Assembly (NCBI GenBank): GCA_964613155.1
Contig: CAZTHP010000002.1
Span: 1 to 61,640, forward strand
DNA length: 61,640 nucleotides
Direction: 5' to 3'
DNA from: TWA4 sp964613155
GTDB lineage: Bacteria; Bacillota; Clostridia; Lachnospirales; Lachnospiraceae
The notes under the pieces are model-generated. The model saw only the letters and a program-made list of their open reading frames with translations. It did not search any database and was not told where the DNA came from. Positions 35,121 through 43,436 of this stretch are shown piece by piece (within the stretch, counting starts at the first letter, position 1; every line of letters starts with the position of its first letter). A program made the position numbers and the translations under genes.

Positions 35121-35981
35121 TCATGCATGAACGGGATGCAGGTTTTTTAGGGAAAGATCGAGAATTGGTGCGGAGTGAGTCAGTGCACCACTGGAAATAT
35201 AGTCAACCCCTAGATCTTTCAGTTCTCCAATGCGTTCACGCGTGACGTTGCCCGAAATTTCGATTTCTGCTCGTTTGTTAATAAGTGCAATGGCTTTTTT
35301 CATAACATCATAAGGCATGTTGTCTAACATAATGATATCGGCTCCGGCTTCCAGTGCTTCTTCGACCATTTCTAAAGTTTCTACTTCTACTTCGATTTTT
35401 CGTACAAAAGGTGCGTATTCTTTTGCCATGCGGATGGCTTCTTTGACACCTCCGGCAGCGCCGATGTGGTTGTCTTTTAATAAAACGCCATCGGTCAAAT
35501 TGTAGCGGTGATTGTTGCCGCCGCCGATGCGAACGGCGTATTTTTCGAAAATACGGTTATTGGGTGTAGTTTTGCGCGTATCTAAAAGTTTGATGGAAGT
35601 ACCTTTTAGCAACTCTGCGGTGGCATGTGTATAGGTTGCGATGCCGCTCATGCGCTGCAGATAATTGAGGGCAGTTCGTTCACCGGATAAAAGAATGCGA
35701 ATATCACCGCGGATGGAAGCCATTTTTTCACCAACGTGCACGCTATCTCCGTCTTTTACAAAAAATGTGATATTTATTTTCTCGTCCAGCAGTTCAAAAA
35801 CACGGGCAAATACTTGAAGTCCGCAGATGATGCCGTCTTCTTTGCAGATGAGATCGACTTCTCCAACTTTTGAGCAGGGCATTACGGCATTGGTTGTGAC
35901 ATCTTCACTGGTAATATCTTCTTTTAAAGCACTTAACAGATAAGGATCTACATTTAATTTTAAAGTAATTGGATCATACAT
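35121..35981 (-). CDS. nadC: nicotinate-nucleotide pyrophosphorylase (carboxylating)
   Basis: The 286-aa quinolinate phosphoribosyltransferase converts quinolinate and PRPP to nicotinate mononucleotide, the third step of de novo NAD synthesis. Seen: SGERTALNYLQRMSGIAT, LLDTRKTTPNNR, RIGGGNNHRYNLTDGVLLKDNH and the C-terminal IEISGNVT and GVDYISSGALTHS. Length is normal. It is last in the order nadA-nadB-nadC and is separated from nadB by about 350 bases holding a 35-bp tandem array. Confidence 0.97.
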   Translation of the reverse strand: MYDPITLKLNVDPYLLSALKEDITSEDVTTNAVMPCSKVGEVDLICKEDGIICGLQVFARVFELLDEKINITFFVKDGDSVHVGEKMASIRGDIRILLSGERTALNYLQRMSGIATYTHATAELLKGTSIKLLDTRKTTPNNRIFEKYAVRIGGGNNHRYNLTDGVLLKDNHIGAAGGVKEAIRMAKEYAPFVRKIEVEVETLEMVEEALEAGADIIMLDNMPYDVMKKAIALINKRAEIEISGNVTRERIGELKDLGVDYISSGALTHSAPILDLSLKNLHPVHA

Positions 35982-36019
35982 AGTATTTATTGTCTTACCT
36001 CTCTAATACAAAAAAATTC

Positions 36020-36235
36020 ACATAAAGTCTAGCTATAACATAAGTAGTCTTGTCATATAAAATCTGGCTATGACATAAGTAATCTTGTCATATAAAATCT
36101 GACCATGACATAAGTAATCTTGTCATATAAAATCTGGCTATGATATAAGTAATCTTGTCATATAAAATCTGATCATGACATAAGTAATCTTATCATATAA
36201 AGTCTGATCATGGACAAGTAATCTTATCCTCACAG
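36020..36235. repeat. 35-bp tandem repeat, about six copies
   Basis: The unit CTGGCTATGACATAAGTAAT plus CTTGTCATATAAAAT repeats with an exact 35-base step (TCT at 36028, 36063, 36098 and onwards). Units touch each other without spacers, so it is not CRISPR. It lies between nadB and nadC; no promoter or operator can be assigned. Confidence 0.9.
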
Positions 36236-36334
36236 CAAATTAGATTGAGATTGTGAAAAAATCTTAAATAATATGATAATATGTTCTGGGAATGAAAAGC
36301 TTCCATCATGCTATCTGCGGATTGTAAAAAATTC

Positions 36335-37642
36335 TTAAGAGGCATGGTGGATCGTTTCTTCATTTAATCGTTTGATCTCGTTGAGAATCAGTTCTTTATA
36401 TTGTGTTTTTAATTGCTCTCCATTTTGATACGGTTTCAGAGAAATTTGTTCGGCAATGGCATCGTTGCGTGTGGTCTGGTCAAATTGCGATGCCATTTTC
36501 CAAGCGGCGCGTTTGGCAAATACCAGACTTTCCAGCAGGGAATTGCTTGCCAGGCGGTTTTTACCATGGACACCGTTGCAGGCATTTTCCCCGATTGCAT
36601 AAAGACATTTCATAGAAGTATGACTGTCCATATCTACCTTGATACCGCCCATAAAATAGTGCTGCGCAGGGACTACGGGGATGCATTCGGAAAATACATC
36701 GTATCCCTGTTCCTGACAGTGTGCGATGATATTCGGAAAATGTGCCATTAATTCTTGTTTGGGAATTGGTTTCATGGAAAGCCAAACATACGGCATTTTA
36801 TCTTTTTCCATCTGCTCATAAATTTTCTCTGTCAAAATATCTCGTGGAAGCAGTTCGTTTACAAAACGTTCCTTTTTGGCGTTGTAAAGAACCGCGCCTT
36901 CACCCCGCACGGATTCGGAAATCAGGAATCTGCGGTCTTTCTGGTTGGGGGAGTAGAGCGTGGTAGGATGAATTTGGACATAATTAAGATGTTCCAACTC
37001 GACTCCATGTTTCATGGCAACGGCTACACCATCTCCGGTTAGCTGGCGGTAATTGGTAGAATGTTCATAAAGCCCTCCGATTCCGCCGCACGCTAAAACC
37101 GTATAATTTGCAGTAATCGTAGTGACCTGTTCATCATCATTTCGTACCACAGCACCATAGCAGGTATTTTGTTCGCAGAGAATATCCAGCATCGAACAAT
37201 ATTCAAGGATTCGGATATTGGGACGTTTTCGTGCTTCTTTTAAAAGTGTACTGGTAATTTCTTTGCCAGTAATATCTTCGTGAAATAAAATTCGAAAATC
37301 TGAATGTCCGCCTTCTCGTGTAAAGCTGAGAGCACCATTTTCGTCTCGGTGAAAATCTGTCCCATAAGAAATCAGATCTTGGATTACATCCTGGGAAGAA
37401 CGAATCATAATATCGACAGCCTCTGGATTATTTTCATAATGGCCGGCATGCATCGTGTCTTCATAAAAAGAATCATAATCATTATCATTTTTTAACATGC
37501 AAATGCCGCCTTGCGCCAGAAATGAGTCGCTGTGTTCGATGATTTCTTTTGTGATAATTAAAATCTCTCGTTCCTTTGGAAGCTGCAAGGCGCAGTAGAG
37601 TCCTGCACATCCGCTTCCGATGATCAGTATGTCCGTTTTCAT
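36335..37642 (-). CDS. nadB: L-aspartate oxidase
   Basis: The 435-aa FAD enzyme oxidises L-aspartate to iminoaspartate for quinolinate synthesis. Seen: N-terminal FAD fold DILIIGSGCAGLYCALQLP, SFLAQGGICM, REGGHSDFRILFHEDITGKEI, VLACGGIGGLYEHSTNYRQL, LEHLNYVQIHPTTLY and GENACNGVHGKNRLASNSLL. It is shorter than the ~530-aa enterobacterial enzyme because the C-terminal helical domain is reduced, as in many Clostridia. It follows nadA after a 325-base gap. Confidence 0.96.
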   Translation of the reverse strand: MKTDILIIGSGCAGLYCALQLPKEREILIITKEIIEHSDSFLAQGGICMLKNDNDYDSFYEDTMHAGHYENNPEAVDIMIRSSQDVIQDLISYGTDFHRDENGALSFTREGGHSDFRILFHEDITGKEITSTLLKEARKRPNIRILEYCSMLDILCEQNTCYGAVVRNDDEQVTTITANYTVLACGGIGGLYEHSTNYRQLTGDGVAVAMKHGVELEHLNYVQIHPTTLYSPNQKDRRFLISESVRGEGAVLYNAKKERFVNELLPRDILTEKIYEQMEKDKMPYVWLSMKPIPKQELMAHFPNIIAHCQEQGYDVFSECIPVVPAQHYFMGGIKVDMDSHTSMKCLYAIGENACNGVHGKNRLASNSLLESLVFAKRAAWKMASQFDQTTRNDAIAEQISLKPYQNGEQLKTQYKELILNEIKRLNEETIHHAS

Positions 37643-37879
37643 AATTTAAATTTCTCCTGATTTTAAATTTTATAAGAGAATTGACACTCCTCGTGTTCGA
37701 AGCAAGAGGATACTGAAAAAGTGGTCTGTCAGAAAATAATAGATTATACTATACTAGCTATTGTCGTTGTTTTTTACTATAGGCAACAAAATATAGCAAC
37801 ATTCTGCGTTCAAAAGGACTTTTTCAGTGGCTTCATTCGAAGCAAGAGGGATGACAAGGTAGATCTGAAAGAAAGGAAG

Positions 37880-37965
37880 TTTTCCATTGCTTGAGGAATT
37901 TCCCATTGCTTGAGGAATTTCCCACTGTTTGAGGAATTTCCTACTGCTTGAGGGAAGCTGCCTTG
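37880..37965. repeat. 19-bp tandem repeat, about four copies
   Basis: TTCCCATTGCTTGAGGAAT recurs four times with point changes, immediately next to the nadA stop codon at 37968. The rest of the gap from 37643 contains an AT-rich promoter-like stretch and two copies of TTCGAAGCAAGAGG (near 37697 and 37838). Confidence 0.8.
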
Positions 37966-37967
37966 TT

Positions 37968-38879
37968 TTAAGAAAGTTCCAGCATTTTCTGTAAGGGCAG
38001 AGCGGCTTCTTTCATCATAGCATCCTCTAACAAAAGTTCTTCCTGCGTATCCAGATTTTCCAGTACAGAAAGAACCTGTTCCAGAGATGCTAATTTCATA
38101 TCCGGACATATTTGGCAAGGATTCAGGGTATAAAATTGTTTTTGCGGATTTTCTTGTTCCAGCTGATAGAGAACGCCGCATTCGGTCACGATGATAAATT
38201 CACGGTTGCTGCTTTCTCTGGCATATTGAATGATTCCAGCGGTACTGCCTGCGTAATCGGCTAATTCTAAAGCTTCTTTTCGGCACTCTGGATGCATCAG
38301 CACAAGCGCCTGCGGGTGTTCTTTTTTAGCCTGTAAAATAGCTTCGCGGCTGACCTGGTGGTGAATCGGGCAATATCCGTCATGGAAAATAAATTTCTTT
38401 TCCGGCAGTTTTTCTGCGATAGCATGTCCTAGGTTTTGATCGGGTACAAAATAAATTTCTTTTTGCTCTAATTTGGAAACGACTTTTTCTGCATTTGATG
38501 AGGTGACACATACATCACATGCAGCTTTGGTATCAGCAGTCGAATTTACATAGCAAACGACAGCCGCTTCCGGGTGTTCAGCGCGGACTTTTCGAACTTG
38601 TTTTGCATCGATCATACGCGCCATCTGACAGTCTGCGTTTCGGTCAACCAGATAAACATGTTTCTGCGGATTTAACAATTTAGCACTTTCGCCCATAAAA
38701 AAAACACCGGCAAACAGGATATTTTGCTGCTGTACCTGTGCAGCTTTCTTTGCCAGCGCATAAGAGTCTCCTGTAAAATCAGCGATTGCCTGTACATCTC
38801 CCGGCACATAATAATGCGCCAGAATCACAACGTCTTTTTGTTTCTTCAGTTCTTGAATTCGATCCTTTATCTCCATCAT
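37968..38879 (-). CDS. nadA: quinolinate synthase
   Basis: The 303-aa [4Fe-4S] enzyme condenses iminoaspartate with dihydroxyacetone phosphate to quinolinate. Seen: VVILAHYYVPGDVQAIADFT, FAGVFFMGESAKLLNP, YLVDRNADCQMA, AVVCYVNSTADTKAACDVCVT, FVPDQNLG and HPECRKEA, including the three conserved cysteines (the last near ILNPCQICPDM-type sequence TLNPCQICPDM). I chose the ATG at 38879 (MMEIKDRIQELKKQK) after AAGGA; the frame extends upstream with a basic stretch lacking similarity. First gene of the nadABC set. Confidence 0.96.
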   Translation of the reverse strand: MMEIKDRIQELKKQKDVVILAHYYVPGDVQAIADFTGDSYALAKKAAQVQQQNILFAGVFFMGESAKLLNPQKHVYLVDRNADCQMARMIDAKQVRKVRAEHPEAAVVCYVNSTADTKAACDVCVTSSNAEKVVSKLEQKEIYFVPDQNLGHAIAEKLPEKKFIFHDGYCPIHHQVSREAILQAKKEHPQALVLMHPECRKEALELADYAGSTAGIIQYARESSNREFIIVTECGVLYQLEQENPQKQFYTLNPCQICPDMKLASLEQVLSVLENLDTQEELLLEDAMMKEAALPLQKMLELS

Positions 38880-39257
38880 AATCCTTATTCTCATCCTCTT
38901 TCTCTTTCTGCGGAAATATTCTAAAACGCTGTTCAATTATAGCACAGGAAAAAATAACTGACAAGACATATGTATTGATAAAAAGATACTTCTGTAAATG
39001 CATGCAAAGTGATAAAAAGTATTAGTCTCTGAAAGGCAAAAAAACATCACGCATTTTTCTAGCAGCGGCCGGTTATTTTTTTTAATGCACGATCAGCACA
39101 GCAGAGTCGTTTGTTAAAACAGCGGATGCGATAGCAAAAACGTGGGTTGCAGGCGGCGAAATGACAGAGGTACCAGTGAAAGCAGGAAGGGCGACGCGGG
39201 GGTTTTGCGCATTTTTTACAGGATTTTGGAGAAGACTGAAAGAATGGTTCGCGTGAC

Positions 39258-39327
39258 TTCATAATAAATTTCAGTTGCGGAACTCCACTGCATTTATGTG
39301 ATGGGAGGAGCAACGTTCTCCTTTCTA
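39258..39327 (-). repeat. palindromic repeat R2b, copy 2
   Basis: On the minus strand this reads TTAGAAAGGAGAACGTTGCT through CCCATCACATAAATGCAGTG to TTTATTATGA, differing from 33340-33411 at only a few positions. It is not next to a gene start here, which supports an insertion-element origin rather than a leader. Confidence 0.8.
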
Positions 39328-39698
39328 AGATAAAACAAATAGGTTATACTTCTATTAGGGTTAAATTCTACAGAGAGAACCGTTGGCTGTAACTCTTAGC
39401 AAAGGTACTCTGCACTTTGAAAACTGTATATATGTATTTGGATACTCTTACATTAGAATATGCAATCCGAGGAAAGTGATTCCTGTAAAATTGAAATTGG
39501 AAAATTTTTTAGGATAGAAAACGAGAATCCACGCTTATTCAATTGCCGATGTAGTTCACCTAACAATAGTGGGAATTAAGAACATGGAATCTTCTATTAC
39601 AGAATAGAAGCGTTTGAGTGGAAACGGAATGATTGGATTTTGGGAAAAGTATATGAATACTGAAAAAGATTGTAACAACTTAGAAATGAATCAATTAA
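39328..39698. other. gap with IS605-like or guide-RNA-like debris, no gene
   Basis: No coding sequence is supportable between 38937 and 39780 apart from repeats. GCCGATGTAGTTCACC near 39546 and GAATCTTCTATTACAGAATAGAAGCG near 39578 look like fragments of IS605-type end hairpins, similar to those at 1-52 and 40770-40895. This is weak, motif-level evidence. Confidence 0.3.
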
Positions 39699-39757
39699 AA
39701 AAAACACTGAGGTCAAATACCTGGTAAAGTACTTTTTTTGACGGCCTCAGTGTTCCA
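39699..39757 (-). terminator. terminator downstream of trmB
   Basis: AACACTGAGG and CCTCAGTGTT form a perfect ten-pair stem, followed on the minus strand by TTTTTTAATT. It lies about 25 bases after the trmB stop codon. Confidence 0.8.
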
Positions 39758-39779
39758 TTGATGCAAACAGTAAGTTGAA

Positions 39780-40430
39780 TTATTTTTCTAAAACCGGTTC
39801 CAAAATCATTTTATGGATTGGCGTTCCAATAGAAGAAAAGCGTTCTTCGTATTCGGTCATGATATTACCCTCGTTCATCGGATCGTGGTGCAGGTCATGA
39901 GTAAATGCAATCAGATTCCAGTCAGGGGCATTTTCAGCTGTTTCCAGAGAAAATTGGAACAGATCTGCGTTGTCTGTTTTAAATTCCAAACTGCCGGCGG
40001 GGTGAAGAATCTGCTTGTAACGTGCTAAAAATTGAGAAGACGTTAAACGGCGTTTTGCGTGTCGGTCTTTAGGCCAGGGATCGGAAAAATTCAGATAAAT
40101 CCGTGTGGCTTCTCCGGGAGCAAAGATTTTAACGAGATCTTCGGCATCCATTCGAATGAAATAAAGATTTGGCAGCTGGAGTTCTTCTTGTTTTTCCAGG
40201 GCACGGAGTAAAACACTGGAATATTTTTCAATTCCAATATAATTGATCTGAGGATTTCGTAAGGCAAGTTCGGTAATAAAACGTCCTTTTCCCATACCGA
40301 TTTCAATATGGATCGGATTTTGATTGCCAAATTGCTGATGCCAGAGTCCTTTTTTATCTTCGGGAGTTTCGCCGCAGTACATGCTGGCTGCGATTGCCTC
40401 ACGGGCACCGGGAATATTTCGTAAACGCAT
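39780..40430 (-). CDS. trmB: tRNA (guanine46-N7)-methyltransferase
   Basis: The 216-aa SAM-dependent enzyme makes m7G46 in the variable loop of tRNA. Seen: IHIEIGMGKGRFITELA (SAM motif I), NYIGIEKYSSVLLRALEK, FIRMDAEDL, and YLNFSDPWPKDRHAKRRLTS, the TrmB hallmark, with FKTDNADLFQFSLE further on. Length is normal. It stands alone with its own terminator. Confidence 0.97.
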   Translation of the reverse strand: MRLRNIPGAREAIAASMYCGETPEDKKGLWHQQFGNQNPIHIEIGMGKGRFITELALRNPQINYIGIEKYSSVLLRALEKQEELQLPNLYFIRMDAEDLVKIFAPGEATRIYLNFSDPWPKDRHAKRRLTSSQFLARYKQILHPAGSLEFKTDNADLFQFSLETAENAPDWNLIAFTHDLHHDPMNEGNIMTEYEERFSSIGTPIHKMILEPVLEK

Positions 40431-40679
40431 TTTGTTAAACTGGATTTAAAAATCCATCCTTTCTTAATATTTTACTTGTATTTTAATGTTATCTTAAGAG
40501 ATTGCCTAAATGCTATTTTAAGATGTTGAGAGCAGAAGCTTTCCATTAAGATAGGTCTGCTTTGATTATACCAGAAAATTTAGAAAATTTTTATTCTTTT
40601 TTTACGGAAGTTTGATAGAGCGGGCGGTGTGTGCTCTTGTCAATACAGGGGAATTTGTAGTAAGATGTATTTGCAAAAT

Positions 40680-40905
40680 GCAAAGGTGCAGATTTTACGT
40701 GATCCAATGTGTCGTAAAACCCCTTGCTTCAGCTATGGGGATATAAGACACGTTCATAGATTTGCAAAATAGGAAGCCCATAGACTTTGGATTTTCAGGT
40801 AATGAGAGGAAATTTTCACGGATAATGAAAGGAAATTTTCACGGACAATGAGAGGAAAGTTTCGCGGCTCAAATGGCCGATGGAGTTCACAGGATGGGTA
40901 GTTTA
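40680..40905 (+). other. gap with IS605-like ends and a ~24-bp repeat
   Basis: Within the 495-base gap before dacA, AATGTGTCGTAAAACCCCTT (about 40708) echoes 374-395, and GGAAGCCCATAGACTTTGG followed later by GGCCGATGGAGTTCAC echoes the end at 1-52. Between them lies a unit AATGAGAGGAAATTTTCACGG repeated three times. No gene or transposase is present. Confidence 0.35.
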
Positions 40906-40925
40906 TTCAGTAAGGAGAAGATGGT

Positions 40926-42602
40926 TTGTTGAAGGAAAAAAGCTATAACCGGCTGTTTGCGCATGCCGGATTTTTTATAAAAAATAAGATGGATGCGATA
41001 TCGGATAAGATGGATGTGGTACAAGATAAGATGGGTGCGTTACCGGATAAGATGGATGTGATTCAGAATAGGCAGAATGTGCAGAAGATACTAAGGAATC
41101 TGAGTGCTATGAGTCATCTAAGAAGGATGAGTAAACGGAGAGATATGAGTAATCTGCTTAATCCGATGAAACGGGTGCTGCTGTTTGTTTGTGTGATCGG
41201 CTTGCTGGGAGGATCGGTTCTGTTTTCTGGCTTGCCGGTTCAGGCGGCTCCTGAGAAGGTGCAGATTGGCAAAACGACATCGGCATCTTCCTATATTAAA
41301 GCAGATGATTGGCCGTCAGGTCCTTCGGTTGGTGCGTACGCAGCAGTTTTAATGGATGCAGAGACAGGAATTGTTTTATATGCGAAAAATCCAGATACGC
41401 AGATGTATCCGGCTAGTATTACGAAGATTATGACAGCGCTGCTGACCTTGGAACGGAGTCAGATGACGGATACTCTTGTTTGTGAAGGAGAGGCTTTAGA
41501 TGCCCTTCCGCCCAATTATGTGACGCTTCCGATTTCAAGCGGAGAGAAGATGAGTATCGAGGATTGTATGGGCGGCCTTTTGCTGTATTCTGCAAATGAT
41601 GCGGCGAATGCTTTGGCTGTGCATGAATCGGGCAGTATTGCTGCTTTTGCAGAATTGATGAATGAACGTGCAAAAGAGGCGGGAGCGAAGAATACGCATT
41701 TTAATAATCCAAGCGGTCTTCACGAGGAAAATCATTATACCACTGCGTATGATATGTGCCGGATTATGAGGGAGTGCGTTCAATTTGACGATTTTAAGCG
41801 TTTGGCTGGTTCCAGAGTTTATACGCTTGCGCCCAATAACAAGCGGGCAGAAAACTTGACTATTTATGCAAAAGACAAAATGCTGTTTCCGACTTCTGGA
41901 TATTACTATGAGAATATTGTTTGCGGAAAGACCGGCTATACGAATGAGGCAAGTAATACACTGGTTTCCTATGCAGAAAAAGATGGCATGAAGCTGTTGT
42001 GCTGCGTTATGAAGTGTACGGAAAAAGGAGGCATTTATAAAGATACTGCAGCATTATTTGATTTTGGATTTGACAATTTCCATATGGTAGATGCTTCCCG
42101 TTCAGATGAGCGTTTCACGTTGAAGGATGCGGGTATTTTTGCATATGAAGATATTCCAGCGGCTTCCGCTTTTAATATTGAAATTACGGGAAAAAGCTTG
42201 GTTGTACTGCCCTCTGGTGTAAGTTTAAATAAAGTTGATACAGAAATTCGTTATCTGACAGATGCAGAGGATGGCTGTTTCGCGGAAATTGATTATCTCT
42301 ATCAGGGGATGATCGTTGGAACTGCTCGATTGAAGATGAACCGTGCAGTTTCGAATGAAGGAGAAAATTTTGATTTTACGTCTCATCAGGAAACCGAAAC
42401 CGCAGCGGGAGCGGCAAATTCCAATGACCAGAATGTATGGAGTAATATCTGGAATCGTACGAAGACGATCGATGTTCGAATTGTGATTGGAATTGCTGTG
42501 GCAGTGGTGCTGATCGCAGTGGTGGTGCTGATCGTTGTAATCCGTCGGAAAGATGACCGGATCGATTTTAAGAAAAATAAGCGTCGCAGACGTAGATGGT
42601 AA
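40926..42602 (+). CDS. dacA: D-alanyl-D-alanine carboxypeptidase (PBP5/DacA type, peptidase S11)
   Basis: A 558-aa low-molecular-weight penicillin-binding protein that trims the terminal D-Ala from peptidoglycan stem peptides outside the membrane. All three active-site motifs are present: SITK (PASITKIMTALL), SAND (LYSANDAANAL) and KTG (CGKTGYTNEAS). A C-terminal helix (VVIGIAVAVVLIAVVVLIV in approximate form) with a basic tail anchors it. The N-terminus is odd: about 80 residues precede the first helix (LLFVCVIGLLGGSVLFSG), including four copies of DKMD(A/V)-like units encoded by a ~27-bp tandem repeat. It starts at TTG, 8 bases after AAGGAG; the ATG at the helix (MKRVLLF) at about 41167 is a plausible alternative. 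Confidence 0.9.
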   Translation: MLKEKSYNRLFAHAGFFIKNKMDAISDKMDVVQDKMGALPDKMDVIQNRQNVQKILRNLSAMSHLRRMSKRRDMSNLLNPMKRVLLFVCVIGLLGGSVLFSGLPVQAAPEKVQIGKTTSASSYIKADDWPSGPSVGAYAAVLMDAETGIVLYAKNPDTQMYPASITKIMTALLTLERSQMTDTLVCEGEALDALPPNYVTLPISSGEKMSIEDCMGGLLLYSANDAANALAVHESGSIAAFAELMNERAKEAGAKNTHFNNPSGLHEENHYTTAYDMCRIMRECVQFDDFKRLAGSRVYTLAPNNKRAENLTIYAKDKMLFPTSGYYYENIVCGKTGYTNEASNTLVSYAEKDGMKLLCCVMKCTEKGGIYKDTAALFDFGFDNFHMVDASRSDERFTLKDAGIFAYEDIPAASAFNIEITGKSLVVLPSGVSLNKVDTEIRYLTDAEDGCFAEIDYLYQGMIVGTARLKMNRAVSNEGENFDFTSHQETETAAGAANSNDQNVWSNIWNRTKTIDVRIVIGIAVAVVLIAVVVLIVVIRRKDDRIDFKKNKRRRRRW

Positions 42603-42629
42603 ACTGAAAGGACTCTTGGTGGAAGCAGA

Positions 42630-43298
42630 TTGGAGAAGGAACATCAAACTATAATCCAGAATATTCGCTCTCCTCTATTTGAGGGGATTCGTCCGGAAGA
42701 ACGAGAAAAGATGCTTGCCTGTATTGGGTATCGAATCAGCACCTTTCCAAAAGGCAGTATTCTTGTTTTTGAAGAAGACAATATGAAGCAGGTCGGTATT
42801 TTGCTTTCCGGTGTCGTGGATATGGTAAAAGAAGATCTTTGGGGGAATAAGACCATGCTGCTTCGTATGCAGAAGGAAGAACTGTTTGGGGAAACATTTG
42901 CCTGCGGTGAGGATTCTATGTCTGTGGTGACATTTATTGTTTCCGAAGATGCAAAAATTTTGTGGATTCCTTTTGAACGAGTGATACGCAATTGCACTAT
43001 GTCTTGTGTCTTTCATCATCGATTGATTGAAAATATGGTGCATATTATTGCGAACAAGAATCGAGATTTGATGCGGAAAGTAGAAATCGTTTCAAAGCGT
43101 TCGATACGGGAAAAAATTCTGGCATATTTATCGATACAGCAGCAGATACAAAATTCGCGTTATTTCGAAATTCCTCTTGGCAGAGTAGAATGGGCAGAAT
43201 ATCTTTGCGTGGATCGCAGCGCATTAACACGGGAACTTGTCAAAATGAAAAAAGAGGGACTGATTGATTATGATAAAAATTGGTTTCGGATTTTATGA
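42630..43298 (+). CDS. Crp/Fnr-family regulator (probable hcp activator)
   Basis: The 222-aa protein has an N-terminal cyclic-nucleotide-like sensor fold (FPKGSILVFEEDNMKQVGIL, FGETFACGEDS) and a C-terminal Crp-type winged helix (RVEWAEYLCVDRSALTRELV), residues about 165-215. Fnr-type cysteine clusters are not evident. It lies directly upstream of hcp on the same strand, with a terminator between, as do HcpR-type regulators that sense nitrosative stress; this role is inferred from position. It begins at TTG; AAAGGA lies 16 bases upstream and GGTGG closer. Confidence 0.85.
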   Translation: MEKEHQTIIQNIRSPLFEGIRPEEREKMLACIGYRISTFPKGSILVFEEDNMKQVGILLSGVVDMVKEDLWGNKTMLLRMQKEELFGETFACGEDSMSVVTFIVSEDAKILWIPFERVIRNCTMSCVFHHRLIENMVHIIANKNRDLMRKVEIVSKRSIREKILAYLSIQQQIQNSRYFEIPLGRVEWAEYLCVDRSALTRELVKMKKEGLIDYDKNWFRIL

Positions 43299-43302
43299 AA
43301 AT

Positions 43303-43332
43303 GACCTCACTGTATAAGCAGTGAGGTTTTTT
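43303..43332 (+). terminator. intrinsic terminator of the Crp/Fnr gene
   Basis: ACCTCACTG and CAGTGAGGT pair around TATAAG and are followed by TTTTT, 5 bases after the stop codon. Confidence 0.9.
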
Positions 43333-43361
43333 GCTGATGTGCAGAAAATGGAAAACTAAAA

Positions 43362-43377
43362 TGTGACTTTTGCAACA
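43362..43377 (+). promoter_or_regulatory. candidate Crp/Fnr-type operator before hcp
   Basis: TGTGACTTTTGCAACA is an imperfect inverted repeat: TGTGA, six bases, then CAACA where TCACA would be perfect. It lies 60 bases before the hcp start, a typical activator distance from a promoter. The left half matches the Crp/HcpR consensus half-site well. Confidence 0.45.
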
Positions 43378-43436
43378 TCATTTTGTTTCTGGATTCGATA
43401 TGATAACGGTACAAGATGACGATAGGAGGAACGAAG

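Noticed and set aside
36020..36235. Regular 35-bp repeats as a possible CRISPR array
   Set aside because: Units are directly adjacent with no unique spacers, and no cas genes are present.
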